From Chryseosolibacter sp964551035 (lineage in GTDB: Bacteria > Bacteroidota > Bacteroidia > Cytophagales > Cyclobacteriaceae): DNA of 64,000 nucleotides. Location of the stretch: positions 1 to 64,000 of the forward strand of contig CAZKBK010000020.1 of the NCBI GenBank assembly GCA_964551035.1, written 5' to 3'. Every line of letters begins with the position of its first letter. The stretch's first letter is position 1. The translations under genes were made by a program, and so were the position numbers. Shown piece after piece: positions 25,888-35,056 of the stretch. Below the pieces are notes generated by a model. It had not been told where the DNA came from. It worked only from the letters and a program-made list of their open reading frames with translations, and made no database searches.

Positions 25888-26952
25888 GACTGCCTTTGAA
25901 GATCGGGCATTGGAGATGCTGTGAGCGTGGGGATTTAGTTTGGAGTTTGGAGTTCGGAGTTCGGAGTTTGGAGTTCCGGGCCTCGGCCACCCAAGGGCTG
26001 CACGGAGGAAGTGCGGCGGCATCCGGGGCAGCTCGTTGCAACAGTATGTATTCGCTTCTAAAGGGAATGTTCAATTTTGAGTTTTCTCCCCGCCCCGGAT
26101 GCTGCCGCACAAATAACCAACCCTCGCCGGTGGCCGAGCTTGTCGAGGCCGGCGTCTGGTGAGGAGTTATGAGTTTGGAGTTTGGAGTTCAGAGTTCCGC
26201 ACGCATCTAGATCGAAGCACAAGTATGCTATCTCCTTCGTCAAACCTACCCGATCAAAGAAATCCTCTGCGGACTTAGTGCGCTCTGCGCGAACCCCACG
26301 AGCGCCAGCGAGCCTCCGCGGCCTCTGCGCCCCACCACCACCTCGGCCAGCACGCCCGATGCTCCTGTCCACTTACCGTCAGTACTGCATACCAAACACC
26401 TCCTCCGCGGTAAAAAAATCCCACCGCATCGTGCACCCCACAGAATCCACGCCGAGCGAAGCCGAACGAACCGGCCTGAACCTGCCAACCAAATCCTCGC
26501 TCTGCGCGAACCCCACGAGCGCCAGCGAGCCTCCGCGGCCTCTGCGCCCCACCACCACCTCGGCCAGCACACGCGATGCTCCTGTCCACTCACCGTCAGC
26601 ACTGCATACCAAAAACTTCCTCCGCGGTAAAAAAGTCCCACCGCATCGTGCACCCCACAGAATCCACGCGGAGCGAACCCGAACGTTGAGCTGAGCGTGA
26701 CCCGTTGGGAACTGGCCTGAACCTGCCAACCAAATCCTCCGCCGACGTAGCGCGCTCTGCGCGAACCCCACGAGCGCCAGCGAGCCTCCGCGGCCTCTGC
26801 GCCCCACCACCACCTCGGCCAGCACGCCCGATGCTCCGGTCCGCTCACCGTCAGCACCGCATACCAAAAACCTCCTCCGCGGTAAAAAAAACCCCACCGC
26901 ATCGTGTACCTCGCAGAATCCACGAAGCGGGAAGCATCCCCCGGAACAACCA
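25888..26952 (+). repeat. Composite dispersed repeat, copy B
   Basis: It has the same order as copy A: heptamer array at 25937-25978, inverted repeat, tail, then three GC-rich units of about 190 bases (starting near 26266, 26497 and 26735). It is in the same orientation as copy A and carries one more unit. The frames seen here are repeat artefacts. It ends just inside the 3' end of the AraC gene spacer. Confidence 0.85.
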
Positions 26953-26954
26953 AA

Positions 26955-27779
26955 TCACTCAAGCGCCGTCGGAAGCGCGATAAACCGTTCTCTCTTTTTC
27001 AGGAAGTTCCGGGGATTGGTGTTGGTCATCCTTTTGTACTCGCGGATAAAATGGGACTGGTCTGAAAATCCGTTCTGGTAGGACAGGTCCGTGAGGCTGA
27101 CGTCCGTCGAAATCTGCAGGTATCTTTGGACGGCGTTCAACCTCGACAGGCGCATGTATTCTTTCGCGGTGATCCCGAACTTGCTTTTGAACGCGCGCTG
27201 CAGTTGTCGCGGGCTGATCGGTACGTGGTCGGTGAGTTCGTCAAGGGTAATCAACCCGCGATGCTTGCGGATCGTCTGCGACGCATGGCCAACATAGTCA
27301 TAGTCGGGACGTACGTTCATCAGGCGGTCACTGAGGAATCCTTCGGTCAACTGAATTCGTTGCTCCAGGTCACGGGCCTCCCGCAGTCGCGCGCAATAGT
27401 CATGGAACGCGTTTCCCAGCACGTCCTTGCCGTCCTGAAACGTGGCGGTAAAAAGGGCAGGCGGGACGCCAAAGATCTTGTAGAGTCCTTCGGGGTTGAA
27501 TCGGATTCCGAAAATTTGAACGAGGCTTTGAAAGCGAACGCTGTAGGCCTCCGTTTGCAGCCCGATCAACGTAAACTCGGGAGATCGTCGCCACGCGCCG
27601 GTCTTCACAAGCTCACAATGGTCGTGGGTCAGGTGGATGATCAATTCGACACAGCCATTGGGTACCACCAACTGCGTAAAGTCCCGTTCGGTATGCAGAT
27701 TGAGGTCGCCGGTGTAGTACGCCTGGACGTACGCGCTCAATTCCCGCGAGGGTCTGTATTCTGAAAATCTAACCGGCAT
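26955..27779 (-). CDS. AraC-family transcriptional regulator
   Basis: This 274-residue protein starts at the ATG at 27779 (MPVRFSEYRPSRELSAYVQ). The N-terminal part is a DUF6597-like sensor with VVPNGCVELIIHL; the C-terminal AraC domain has two HTHs: LTDHVPISPRQLQRAFKSKF and LTDLSYQNGFSDQSHFIRE, then TNPRNFLKKRE. The ligand is unknown. It is just downstream of a cupin gene on the same strand, which may be its target. Confidence 0.85.
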   Translation of the reverse strand: MPVRFSEYRPSRELSAYVQAYYTGDLNLHTERDFTQLVVPNGCVELIIHLTHDHCELVKTGAWRRSPEFTLIGLQTEAYSVRFQSLVQIFGIRFNPEGLYKIFGVPPALFTATFQDGKDVLGNAFHDYCARLREARDLEQRIQLTEGFLSDRLMNVRPDYDYVGHASQTIRKHRGLITLDELTDHVPISPRQLQRAFKSKFGITAKEYMRLSRLNAVQRYLQISTDVSLTDLSYQNGFSDQSHFIREYKRMTNTNPRNFLKKRERFIALPTALE

Positions 27780-27864
27780 CTGTTCTCTGCAAAATCTTCG
27801 GCATTTTGCTCCGAAGTCGATCTGGCTGCGTTGAAAGATCGTCCCACCTGCCCAACCAGGTTTT

Positions 27865-28284
27865 TTACCCCAGCAGCGACGTGTCCACGACGTGGGATTC
27901 CGTGGGCAACATGGCCTGATCAAAGGTGGCTACGATGTTGTTGGCGCCACCAAAGACGCCCAATACCCGTGCGGTTGTGGTTCCCACATTCCTGATGTCG
28001 TGCGGTACCATTTCCGGCACCAGCACCAGGGCGCCGCGCATTGCTTCCTGTTGTTCGCCGCCCACTTCCACCGCGACGTTTCCGTCCAGGACGATGAGCA
28101 ATTCCTCCGCGCTATCGGTATGCCTTCCCAGGTTGTCACCGGGGGCCAACTCGAAGTACACCGTGGCCAGTTGTTTTGATCCATGCGCGCCAATCAGCGG
28201 AAACGTCGCCCTGCAATGTTGCCTGGGATCGGTCTTTCCAACGAATTCATTCAGCTCGATTTCATTTACGTTTACGGTTGTCAT
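27865..28284 (-). CDS. Cupin domain protein
   Basis: This 139-residue protein shows a single cupin: LGRHTDSAEELLIVLDGNV, then VLVPEMVPHDIRNVG, with the histidines and glutamate of a metal site (HTDSAEE, PHD). Such proteins are small dioxygenases, isomerases or sensors. It sits 85 bases upstream of the AraC gene on the same strand. Confidence 0.8.
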   Translation of the reverse strand: MTTVNVNEIELNEFVGKTDPRQHCRATFPLIGAHGSKQLATVYFELAPGDNLGRHTDSAEELLIVLDGNVAVEVGGEQQEAMRGALVLVPEMVPHDIRNVGTTTARVLGVFGGANNIVATFDQAMLPTESHVVDTSLLG

Positions 28285-28515
28285 TTTGTTGTGTGTTATG
28301 TGGTTTTCTGTTTTTCTCCAAAGGGTAGGACAAAAGTAGACGGGCGGAATGGGCGGAAATTGTAAAAAAACGACTTTGAGGGGAAGGGGTTAAAACAGGC
28401 GCGTATCGATGAACGCAGCGCGATCTACCGAAGGACCCCAAAACTGATCATCCGAACCATGTGCGCTGGGCGGAATTCGCACATGCGAACAATGGGAGTA
28501 AATTACATCCTGCAG

Positions 28516-31515
28516 TTAATCCCATTGAGCAGGGTCTGCTCCGTATTCAATAAGGAGGGCCTTAATTTTCTTCGCTTTTTCCAGCTTCCCCGGATCACTT
28601 TCCCCGGCCAGTTCATTTACCGAGTTTGCTATTACGTCTCCTGAGGCAGGATTGACACCCGCTGACAACAGTGCGTCTACCAGGAAATCCGCGTTGGCAA
28701 AGACGGCAATTTCTAAAGGGGTGAAGCCACGCGAACTTTTTAAATAGGGATCGGCTCCATTATCGATCAGGGTCTTAACTATGGCTTTAAGGATGTCTAT
28801 ATCAAAGTTTTCCATCCTGCCGTATCCAATGCCATTGGCCAGGACATCACCTTTGTTAGGATCAGCACCTTCAGAGAGCAAGTAATTAACGATATTTTGG
28901 TTTCCGTTTATTACTGCGAAGGTCAATGCAGTATGTTGATATCCATTTACTGCATTGATATCCGCCCCCTCCTCAACCAGTTTTTTAACAGCAGCAAAGT
29001 CATTTTTTCTTATGGGTTCCAAAAAAGCATGTCCCAGAGATGCGTTAATTCCCTCAGCTTTCGGTGCCTCCATGTTTTTTCTGTCGTATCCATATTTTGC
29101 AAAAACGTTCTTCAGGTTGACATCCATCTCTGTGTGAAACATCAGCCAATCCGTGTCCGTAAACTGAATGCCATGCTTCAACAACTCATCTATAAGCCAA
29201 AGGATGTTCTTTCTGGACGCATCATCTCTTTTCAGTTCCCAGGAATTAACCAAACGGTGATACATGCCCTCTTCCGCTATTACATGATGCCGGTACAGCA
29301 CCAAAAGGATGTCTCTCAGTTCTTTCATCTTTTCCAGGGATATGGCTGGCTCGCTTAGATATGTTGGAAGAGGTGTCTGATCGAAAGTAAGTGAAGTTAC
29401 TCCATCGGCAATCAACTTATTTAGGGTCATTGTATCGGTTGCGTGCTGTACTTGATATTTCGATAAATTCATGTTGACCCCTTCATTTTCCAACAGTTTA
29501 ACGATTTCCATATTGGGTTTCCCCGCCTTATGGACGGAAACATAATCGAGATAAACGTGAAGCACATTTCTTCCCCCATCATCCTTTACTGCAGGGTCGG
29601 CTCCATAGTCCAGCATTAATTTCCAAAACACGATCTGTTCATTTTTCCAAAAGTTGCCTGCAAAAAAGTGAAATGGCGTAGATGGAATAACACCTTGGAG
29701 GTTGTTGGGATCGGCGCCATTCTCGAGCAGGTATCGCCACAGTTCCAGATCTGCCTCAGCGTTTTCTGCAAATCTGTGAAACGGCGTATATTGTCGGGAA
29801 GGAATCACTTGATTGAAATCGGTACTCAGGCCGAGTTCAATTAATCTTTTCAGCGTTACTGTGTCCCCAATAAAACTGAGTAAATCGTAAAGGTATTTTG
29901 GGTCATTCAGATCTAACCCGGCGCCGTTAAGCAGTTGAATAATCGCCTGGTCAGGGTCTTCGCCCTCATAGATGCATTCATATAAATACAAGGTGAGCAC
30001 ATCGCTCCCCGAACGGTTATTTATTTTTGGGTTGCCGCCGTGCTCGAGCAACAGCTTCCAGACTTCCCGCTGGCTATAACCTTCGCTCTCCGAAAAGCGG
30101 TGAAAAGGCGTGGATGAATTCAGTGCAGCGGTATTAGGGTTCGCTCCTTCGTTCAATAAAAATTCCCAAACCTCAGGATCTGCTTCACTGTTGTACTCGG
30201 CAAACAGGTGAAATGGGGTTTCTCCTTTTTCGTTCACATCATTAAAACTGGCGCCTGCATCGATGAGTGCGTCAAGGAATGGACGATTCAACAAAGGGTT
30301 GTACATCTTTAAGAAAAGGTGCAGGGCGGTATTGCTCTCTGCATCGATGTTCGTTACACCGGCTCCTTTCTCTATCAGTTCCTGACAAATTTCAATGTCT
30401 CCAGCATGCAAATTCTCGTTCAGCGATCCATTTCTTATTTCCAGCAATGCGAGATCTGATATGGATGAACAGTTGCGCGAATTTTGATTCAGAAAGGAAG
30501 CTGATCTTTCAGGGACAATGTCAGCCGTTTTAGTGATGAGATGATGAAGGTAACAGGCTTTATCCAAATCTCTCACCAGAACGTCACCACGCTCATACAG
30601 TTGGGCGAGGATAAATGCTGCTCTCATATCACCGTGCCGTAGCGCTTTTCTTAAAAAACTAAGTGCGGTGTCATTATAAATCCCAATCGAGCTAGTATAA
30701 CTTCCTGTGCTCTCGAGATAAATGATTGCCATATCATAGTTTAATGACGGGTATGCATCAATGCACAGCCTGAAATACATCAGCGCCATGACATTACTCT
30801 GCTCAACATATTTGCCATCTCTATGATAGTATCCAAGCTTAAGGGCCGCCTCCTCATCCATAGGGGATCTGTTAACGGCTCTCTCAAGTTCGTTAACATG
30901 CTTTTCTGCGGCCGTTCTGTTGTCAAAAATACTTGTGCCTATTGCTAAGATATCCGATACGGATTCCATCAGGTTCATCGATTCAGCATTAGATCGGTCA
31001 CCCAAGCCATTGCTATTGATCGCATTGCGAATCTGGTCAAAATCCGCATGATTTTGATTGAGTTCGTTTACCGTACTAATCAGCTTGGCATTATTGCTGC
31101 TCGCTGCGAGCGCATTTAGAATTGACAGGGTAGTATTACCGATGACTTTCAACTCGGTTATTTTGCCTGTGCCGGCGACATCCCCGGAACCATTCTCCGC
31201 CCGACCTACTTTACAGTCCGGAATCACATCCGTAATCTTACCAATCCCTTTGCAATAGGCCCCATAATTGTTGTACGTGGCTTTGATCTGTTGCAGGGTG
31301 GCCTTTAGCGCCTGCGCCTGTTCGACTGTTCGTGGTTCGGTTTTGCACGCGCACAAATAAGCATAAAACTGCGCGGCATTTCCGCACATCAGTCCATCGT
31401 TGTCTGAGCTCATTGCTGCCCTGGCCTTTTGCGCTTTGCTATCCTCCGTACACTCCTGTGCAAATAGTGATGTTGAGATAACGAAGGCCAAAAGTGCAAA
31501 TAAAGTTGTCTTCAT
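28516..31515 (-). CDS. Secreted Sel1/ankyrin-repeat protein
   Basis: This 999-residue protein has a signal peptide (MKTTLFALLAFVISTSLFAQ). A cysteine-containing N-terminal region with LCACKTEP follows, then Sel1-like repeats at about 220-340 (EEAALKLGYYHRDGKYVEQ; AFILAQLYERGD). At least eight ankyrin repeats follow, among them NTALHLFLKMYNP and GETPFHLFAEYN, then GFTPLEIAVFANA near the end. Ankyrin repeats bind proteins; the partner is unknown. I prefer the ATG at 31515 because the signal peptide then starts cleanly. Confidence 0.8.
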   Translation of the reverse strand: MKTTLFALLAFVISTSLFAQECTEDSKAQKARAAMSSDNDGLMCGNAAQFYAYLCACKTEPRTVEQAQALKATLQQIKATYNNYGAYCKGIGKITDVIPDCKVGRAENGSGDVAGTGKITELKVIGNTTLSILNALAASSNNAKLISTVNELNQNHADFDQIRNAINSNGLGDRSNAESMNLMESVSDILAIGTSIFDNRTAAEKHVNELERAVNRSPMDEEAALKLGYYHRDGKYVEQSNVMALMYFRLCIDAYPSLNYDMAIIYLESTGSYTSSIGIYNDTALSFLRKALRHGDMRAAFILAQLYERGDVLVRDLDKACYLHHLITKTADIVPERSASFLNQNSRNCSSISDLALLEIRNGSLNENLHAGDIEICQELIEKGAGVTNIDAESNTALHLFLKMYNPLLNRPFLDALIDAGASFNDVNEKGETPFHLFAEYNSEADPEVWEFLLNEGANPNTAALNSSTPFHRFSESEGYSQREVWKLLLEHGGNPKINNRSGSDVLTLYLYECIYEGEDPDQAIIQLLNGAGLDLNDPKYLYDLLSFIGDTVTLKRLIELGLSTDFNQVIPSRQYTPFHRFAENAEADLELWRYLLENGADPNNLQGVIPSTPFHFFAGNFWKNEQIVFWKLMLDYGADPAVKDDGGRNVLHVYLDYVSVHKAGKPNMEIVKLLENEGVNMNLSKYQVQHATDTMTLNKLIADGVTSLTFDQTPLPTYLSEPAISLEKMKELRDILLVLYRHHVIAEEGMYHRLVNSWELKRDDASRKNILWLIDELLKHGIQFTDTDWLMFHTEMDVNLKNVFAKYGYDRKNMEAPKAEGINASLGHAFLEPIRKNDFAAVKKLVEEGADINAVNGYQHTALTFAVINGNQNIVNYLLSEGADPNKGDVLANGIGYGRMENFDIDILKAIVKTLIDNGADPYLKSSRGFTPLEIAVFANADFLVDALLSAGVNPASGDVIANSVNELAGESDPGKLEKAKKIKALLIEYGADPAQWD

Positions 31516-31908
31516 AATTCCGGTGTTGACGATCAATCATGGATGTGAGGTGTATTCCCTCCACTGCAAATAACAAATATTCTGGTTTTATGGTTAGGCC
31601 ATTTTCGTATTTGTGCTTTAGGTTACCTCTTCTTTGACGACAATCTATGAGATTGTGCGAGAGCCGGCAGTTTCGCATGGAAATGTCTAGATTTTCGAGA
31701 ATATATAAATATCTTTGTCCAAACTGGAGTTGTCATTTTCCCAAAATAGGTTTGTTGCTGTATTGTTGAGGTTCGACGGCAAGTTCTGATTGATCAAGAT
31801 TCCGGTGCGCGGCCCGGTGAAAAAAATATGAGGGCCCTTGATCGTAACAAAAAAGCTCCACGGGACCCGTAGAGCTTTTCCTCTTGCATCGTTGACGCGT
31901 CAATTCCC
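31516..31908. other. Spacer with terminator
   Basis: No gene is supported. The only structure is the strong hairpin at 31851-31879, annotated separately. The left part is the upstream region of the ankyrin-protein gene. Confidence 0.5.
31851..31879 (-). terminator. Intrinsic terminator after SRPBCC gene
   Basis: AAAAGCTC-C-ACGGG pairs with CCCGT-A-GAGCTTTT around one base, a 14-position stem with a single mismatch. On the minus strand it is followed by a T-run, 30 bases after the SRPBCC stop. Confidence 0.75.
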
Positions 31909-32355
31909 TCAAGCATCCGGTATCTCCGGCTCCACCAACCTCATCAGTTTGTCAAGCGACTCCTGCCAGCCCAAATAGCACATCTCGGCAGGGATTGCGT
32001 CGGGGATCCCATCCTGTGTGATCTTCAGTTCCGTGCCGGCAATGGTTTTGCGGAGTGACACTGAAGTGGTCATCTCTCCCGGCAGGTTGGGGTCGTCAAA
32101 TTTATCCGTGTACTTCAATACCTCGTTGGGTTTTACTTCCACGTACGAGCCGCCGAATGAATGGCTGTTTCCCGTCGAGAAATTGGTGAACGACATCCTG
32201 AAGGTACCGCCTTTCTCCGCCTTCATCTCGTGGACCGTACAAAGAAACCCATAAGGCGGCAACCATGCCGCAATAGCGAGGGCGTCGGTAAAAGCGCGGA
32301 AAACTTTTTCCGGAGATGCTTTAAGTATCCTGTGAAGTGAAACACTGTTGGACAT
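31909..32355 (-). CDS. SRPBCC/AHSA1-type protein
   Basis: This 148-residue protein follows the START-like AHSA1 pattern: SVSLHRILKASPEKVFRAFT, LAIAAWLPPYGF, then TSVSLRKTIAGTELKIT and CYLGWQESLDKLMRLVE. These domains bind hydrophobic ligands; the bacterial ones are of unknown role. A good terminator follows. Confidence 0.85.
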   Translation of the reverse strand: MSNSVSLHRILKASPEKVFRAFTDALAIAAWLPPYGFLCTVHEMKAEKGGTFRMSFTNFSTGNSHSFGGSYVEVKPNEVLKYTDKFDDPNLPGEMTTSVSLRKTIAGTELKITQDGIPDAIPAEMCYLGWQESLDKLMRLVEPEIPDA

Positions 32356-32816
32356 AAGACCATATTTTTTGTTTGCTTCCTACTCATGAGGCTTTTCGGC
32401 TGCGCCCGTTTTTTGAGTGGTTGCTGCTCCACTTCCCTGCGTTGGCTCGCCCAATGCATGTAACAAAGGTGGGAAGAACATTGAATTCCCGTGGCGGCCG
32501 ATCACGACACTTTCAGGGCGGTTTGCGACTTTACGCCGCAGGCCTCTTTAATAAAAACACGTGCGCAGGTCGCCGTATTGCCCCGCCTGCCGGCAGGCAG
32601 GCTCAGACATGCCGCCCAATCCCTCATGCAGCGCCAATACGAGGGGGAAAATGCTTCCGCTGCTAAAAGCCGCTCCGCCACACTTGCAGGCGTGACTGGC
32701 GATCACGACGTCGCTTAACGTCGCTGAACAATAACCATCCCGTTGCGACAACTGTATGTCCAGGCAGCCATTGTCCACCCGAAACCCGGGCACGACCTTT
32801 TGCCTGTAACATTGTG
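32356..32816. other. Gene-free spacer with short palindrome
   Basis: No gene is supported on either strand. GCCTGCCGGCAGGC (32585-32598) is a perfect 14-bp palindrome; relatives of it occur in other spacers (near 25846 and 40360), so it is probably a small dispersed repeat. Confidence 0.4.
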
Positions 32817-33401
32817 ATGGCTGAAAAACCCGAAAACATTCCACCCGGTTGGGATTACAATCCTTCCGCCTGGCCACAGCGCTGGCCCATCATCGCAATC
32901 GCATTTATCGGGTTCGAGATTGCCGCTTACCTGGGACTTTTTCAACTCAACCTGATTGCCACCGTCTGGGATCCGTTTTTCGGCGGCGGGAGTGAAAAAG
33001 TATTGACGTCGCAACTGTCGAGGGCGCTGCCCGTACCCGATGCTGTTCTAGGTGCGTTCGGATATCTGCTCGACGTTGTCACCGGCGCCATTGGCAAGGC
33101 AGACCGCTGGAGAACAAAGCCGTGGATTGTAATTCTCTTTGGCTTCGCCGTGGGTCCCCTGGGCTTGGTCAGCGTCTTCCTGGTCATCTCCCAGCCCGTG
33201 CTGGTTGGCGCGTGGTGCACCTTATGTCTCGTGACGGCGGCTATTTCGGTAGTGATCATTAGCCCCGCTTTGGATGAAATGCTTGCCAGCCTACAATACC
33301 TCCGGCGCGTCCGAGCACAAGGACTGTCGGTGTCGGATGCATTTTGGGGCAAGACCATTCTTTTGGACAAACTCAGCAGTGATGTGGGCGGCGCTTCTTA
33401 G
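32817..33401 (+). CDS. Vitamin K epoxide reductase-like membrane protein
   Basis: This 194-residue protein has four or five membrane helices and the VKOR redox pair in VGAWCTLCLVTAAIS (CxxC). VKOR homologues oxidise DsbA-like proteins in disulfide-bond formation; this single-domain form has no fused thioredoxin. The C-terminal tail (LASLQYLRRVRAQGLS) is family-like. The next gene begins inside its last 20 bases, so the two are translationally coupled. I use the ATG at 32817; a GTG at 32814 is in frame. Confidence 0.75.
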   Translation: MAEKPENIPPGWDYNPSAWPQRWPIIAIAFIGFEIAAYLGLFQLNLIATVWDPFFGGGSEKVLTSQLSRALPVPDAVLGAFGYLLDVVTGAIGKADRWRTKPWIVILFGFAVGPLGLVSVFLVISQPVLVGAWCTLCLVTAAISVVIISPALDEMLASLQYLRRVRAQGLSVSDAFWGKTILLDKLSSDVGGAS

Positions 33402-34716
33402 CATACTGGCAGGGCTCTGGCTGATGGTGGCGCCGGCATACCTGGACACCGGAACGGCGGTCTCCAACAGCTACCACATCACCGGGCCGCTGGTCATCAC
33501 CGTTGCCGTCATTTCTCTGTGGGAATTCAACCGCGCCGTCCGGTATCTCAACATCATCGCCGGATTCTGGCTGTGTGCTTCCATTTTTGTATTCGGAAAT
33601 GAATCGGGCGAGGTGATCTGGAGCAGCCTCGTGTGCGGACTGCTGTTGATCGTGTTGCCTGCCGTGAAGCGAACGTCGAAAGGCAGCTACGGCGGCGGCT
33701 GGAAAATTCTTTTCAGGCATGATCTCAAATTCTTCAAAGACAAGGTCGTGGTCATCACCGGCGCCTCGGGTGGTGTGGGCAGGGTCGTTGCCTGGGAATT
33801 TGCCAGGGAGCATGCCAAAGTGGTTGTAATCGCCAGGGATGAACTTCAATTGAAAGCCACGGCCCGGGAAGTTGAGGTCTATGGCGGAACGCCAATTACC
33901 ATTCAATGTGACCTTGCCGACCACCGCGCGCTGGAGGCACACCTCGAGCGTATCGAAAAAGACGTGGGCCCGATCGACGTGCTGATCAACAACGCCATGA
34001 ATAGCGTGTTTGCGCCCTTTAAAGAAATCACCTCCGATGAATTCAAACGCGTGACGGAAGTCACCTATTTAGGGACCGTCTACTGCACCAACTTCGTACT
34101 TAAAAAAATGCTCGCGCGAAACCGCGGTTCCATCGTCTTCATCGGATCTGCGCTGGCGTACCGCGGCATTCCGCTTCAGTCGGCCTATTGCGGCGCCAAG
34201 CACGGCATTCAGGGTTTCTACGACTCCCTGCGAACGGAGCTCCTACACGACAAAAGCAACATCAAAACCTGCATGGTTCAGCTGCCGGCGATGGACACCA
34301 CACAATTCGGTTGGGTGCTCAGCAAACTTCCCAACAAGGCGAAGCCGATGGGAAAAGTGTATAGCCCGGAGGTTGCCGCCAGGGCCGTACACTTTGCCGC
34401 CAGGCACAACCGGCGCGAGATCCTCGTGGGCTTCCCCAGCTATAAAGCAATCGTCGGCAACAAGATCGCGTCGTGGTATGCCGATTGGGTGCTGTCACGG
34501 ACCGGCTACCATGGCCAACAAACGGATGAGCCTGCCGATCCGGACAGAAAGAACAACCTGTGGCAGCCGGTAGGCGAAGACCGTGGCGCCTACGGCGGTT
34601 TCAAAGACGTTGCCCATAATTTCAGCTTCACGCTCTGGATCGCGATGCACCGGGGCTTGTTCCGCTTCGCCATTCTCGTCGGGATCACGTTGGTTGTGGC
34701 CTGGTTTGTTCTTTGA
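33382..34716 (+). CDS. SPW-repeat membrane domain fused to SDR dehydrogenase
   Basis: This 444-residue protein joins an N-terminal membrane unit of SPW-repeat type (WAALLSILAGLWLMVAP, and later IAGFWLCASIFVFG) to a short-chain dehydrogenase. The SDR part shows GASGGVGR (NADP-binding), INNAMNS and the active YCGAK (Y-x-x-x-K), with a final membrane helix (FAILVGITLVVAWFVL). I chose the ATG at 33382; a longer frame starts in VKOR coding sequence. It overlaps the VKOR gene by 20 bases. The substrate is unknown; membrane quinone or redox chemistry with the VKOR is a reasonable guess. Confidence 0.75.
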   Translation: MWAALLSILAGLWLMVAPAYLDTGTAVSNSYHITGPLVITVAVISLWEFNRAVRYLNIIAGFWLCASIFVFGNESGEVIWSSLVCGLLLIVLPAVKRTSKGSYGGGWKILFRHDLKFFKDKVVVITGASGGVGRVVAWEFAREHAKVVVIARDELQLKATAREVEVYGGTPITIQCDLADHRALEAHLERIEKDVGPIDVLINNAMNSVFAPFKEITSDEFKRVTEVTYLGTVYCTNFVLKKMLARNRGSIVFIGSALAYRGIPLQSAYCGAKHGIQGFYDSLRTELLHDKSNIKTCMVQLPAMDTTQFGWVLSKLPNKAKPMGKVYSPEVAARAVHFAARHNRREILVGFPSYKAIVGNKIASWYADWVLSRTGYHGQQTDEPADPDRKNNLWQPVGEDRGAYGGFKDVAHNFSFTLWIAMHRGLFRFAILVGITLVVAWFVL

Positions 34717-34791
34717 AATCCAAAAGTCTTCTCATAGTCAAACAGATGCCTTCAATCGGTGGGAAGCCATGGTTGAGAAATGGGGTGGCCT

Positions 34792-34950
34792 TCGGAGCTC
34801 TTGGATTCTGCGAGGTGCACGATGCAGCGGGATTTTTTTACCGCGGAGGAGTTTTTGGTATGCAGTGCTGATAGTTTGCGGAAGGGAGCGTCGGGTGTGG
34901 TGGTGGACCTGGCGTGGGGCGCAATGGACGCGGAGGCGCGCCCGTTGGTG
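34792..34950 (-). repeat. Composite repeat, partial reverse copy
   Basis: This is a degenerate reverse-oriented copy of the GC-rich unit found in copies A and B. It lies between the SDR gene and the permease gene; a frame running through it merely joins repeat DNA to the permease and is not a real N-terminus. Confidence 0.65.
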
Positions 34951-35056
34951 GGATTTGACAAATTCACGATTTGCAAAAGATCGTCGGCGCACCTATCTTC
35001 GTAGATGCGTCGTTCACGCGCATTTTCTCGATCAATCCTTTCAAACCGCGTCTCAC

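Noticed and set aside
34583..35056. N-terminal extension of the permease frame
   Set aside because: It runs through SDR coding sequence and repeat DNA; the permease start at 35057 has the family N-terminus.
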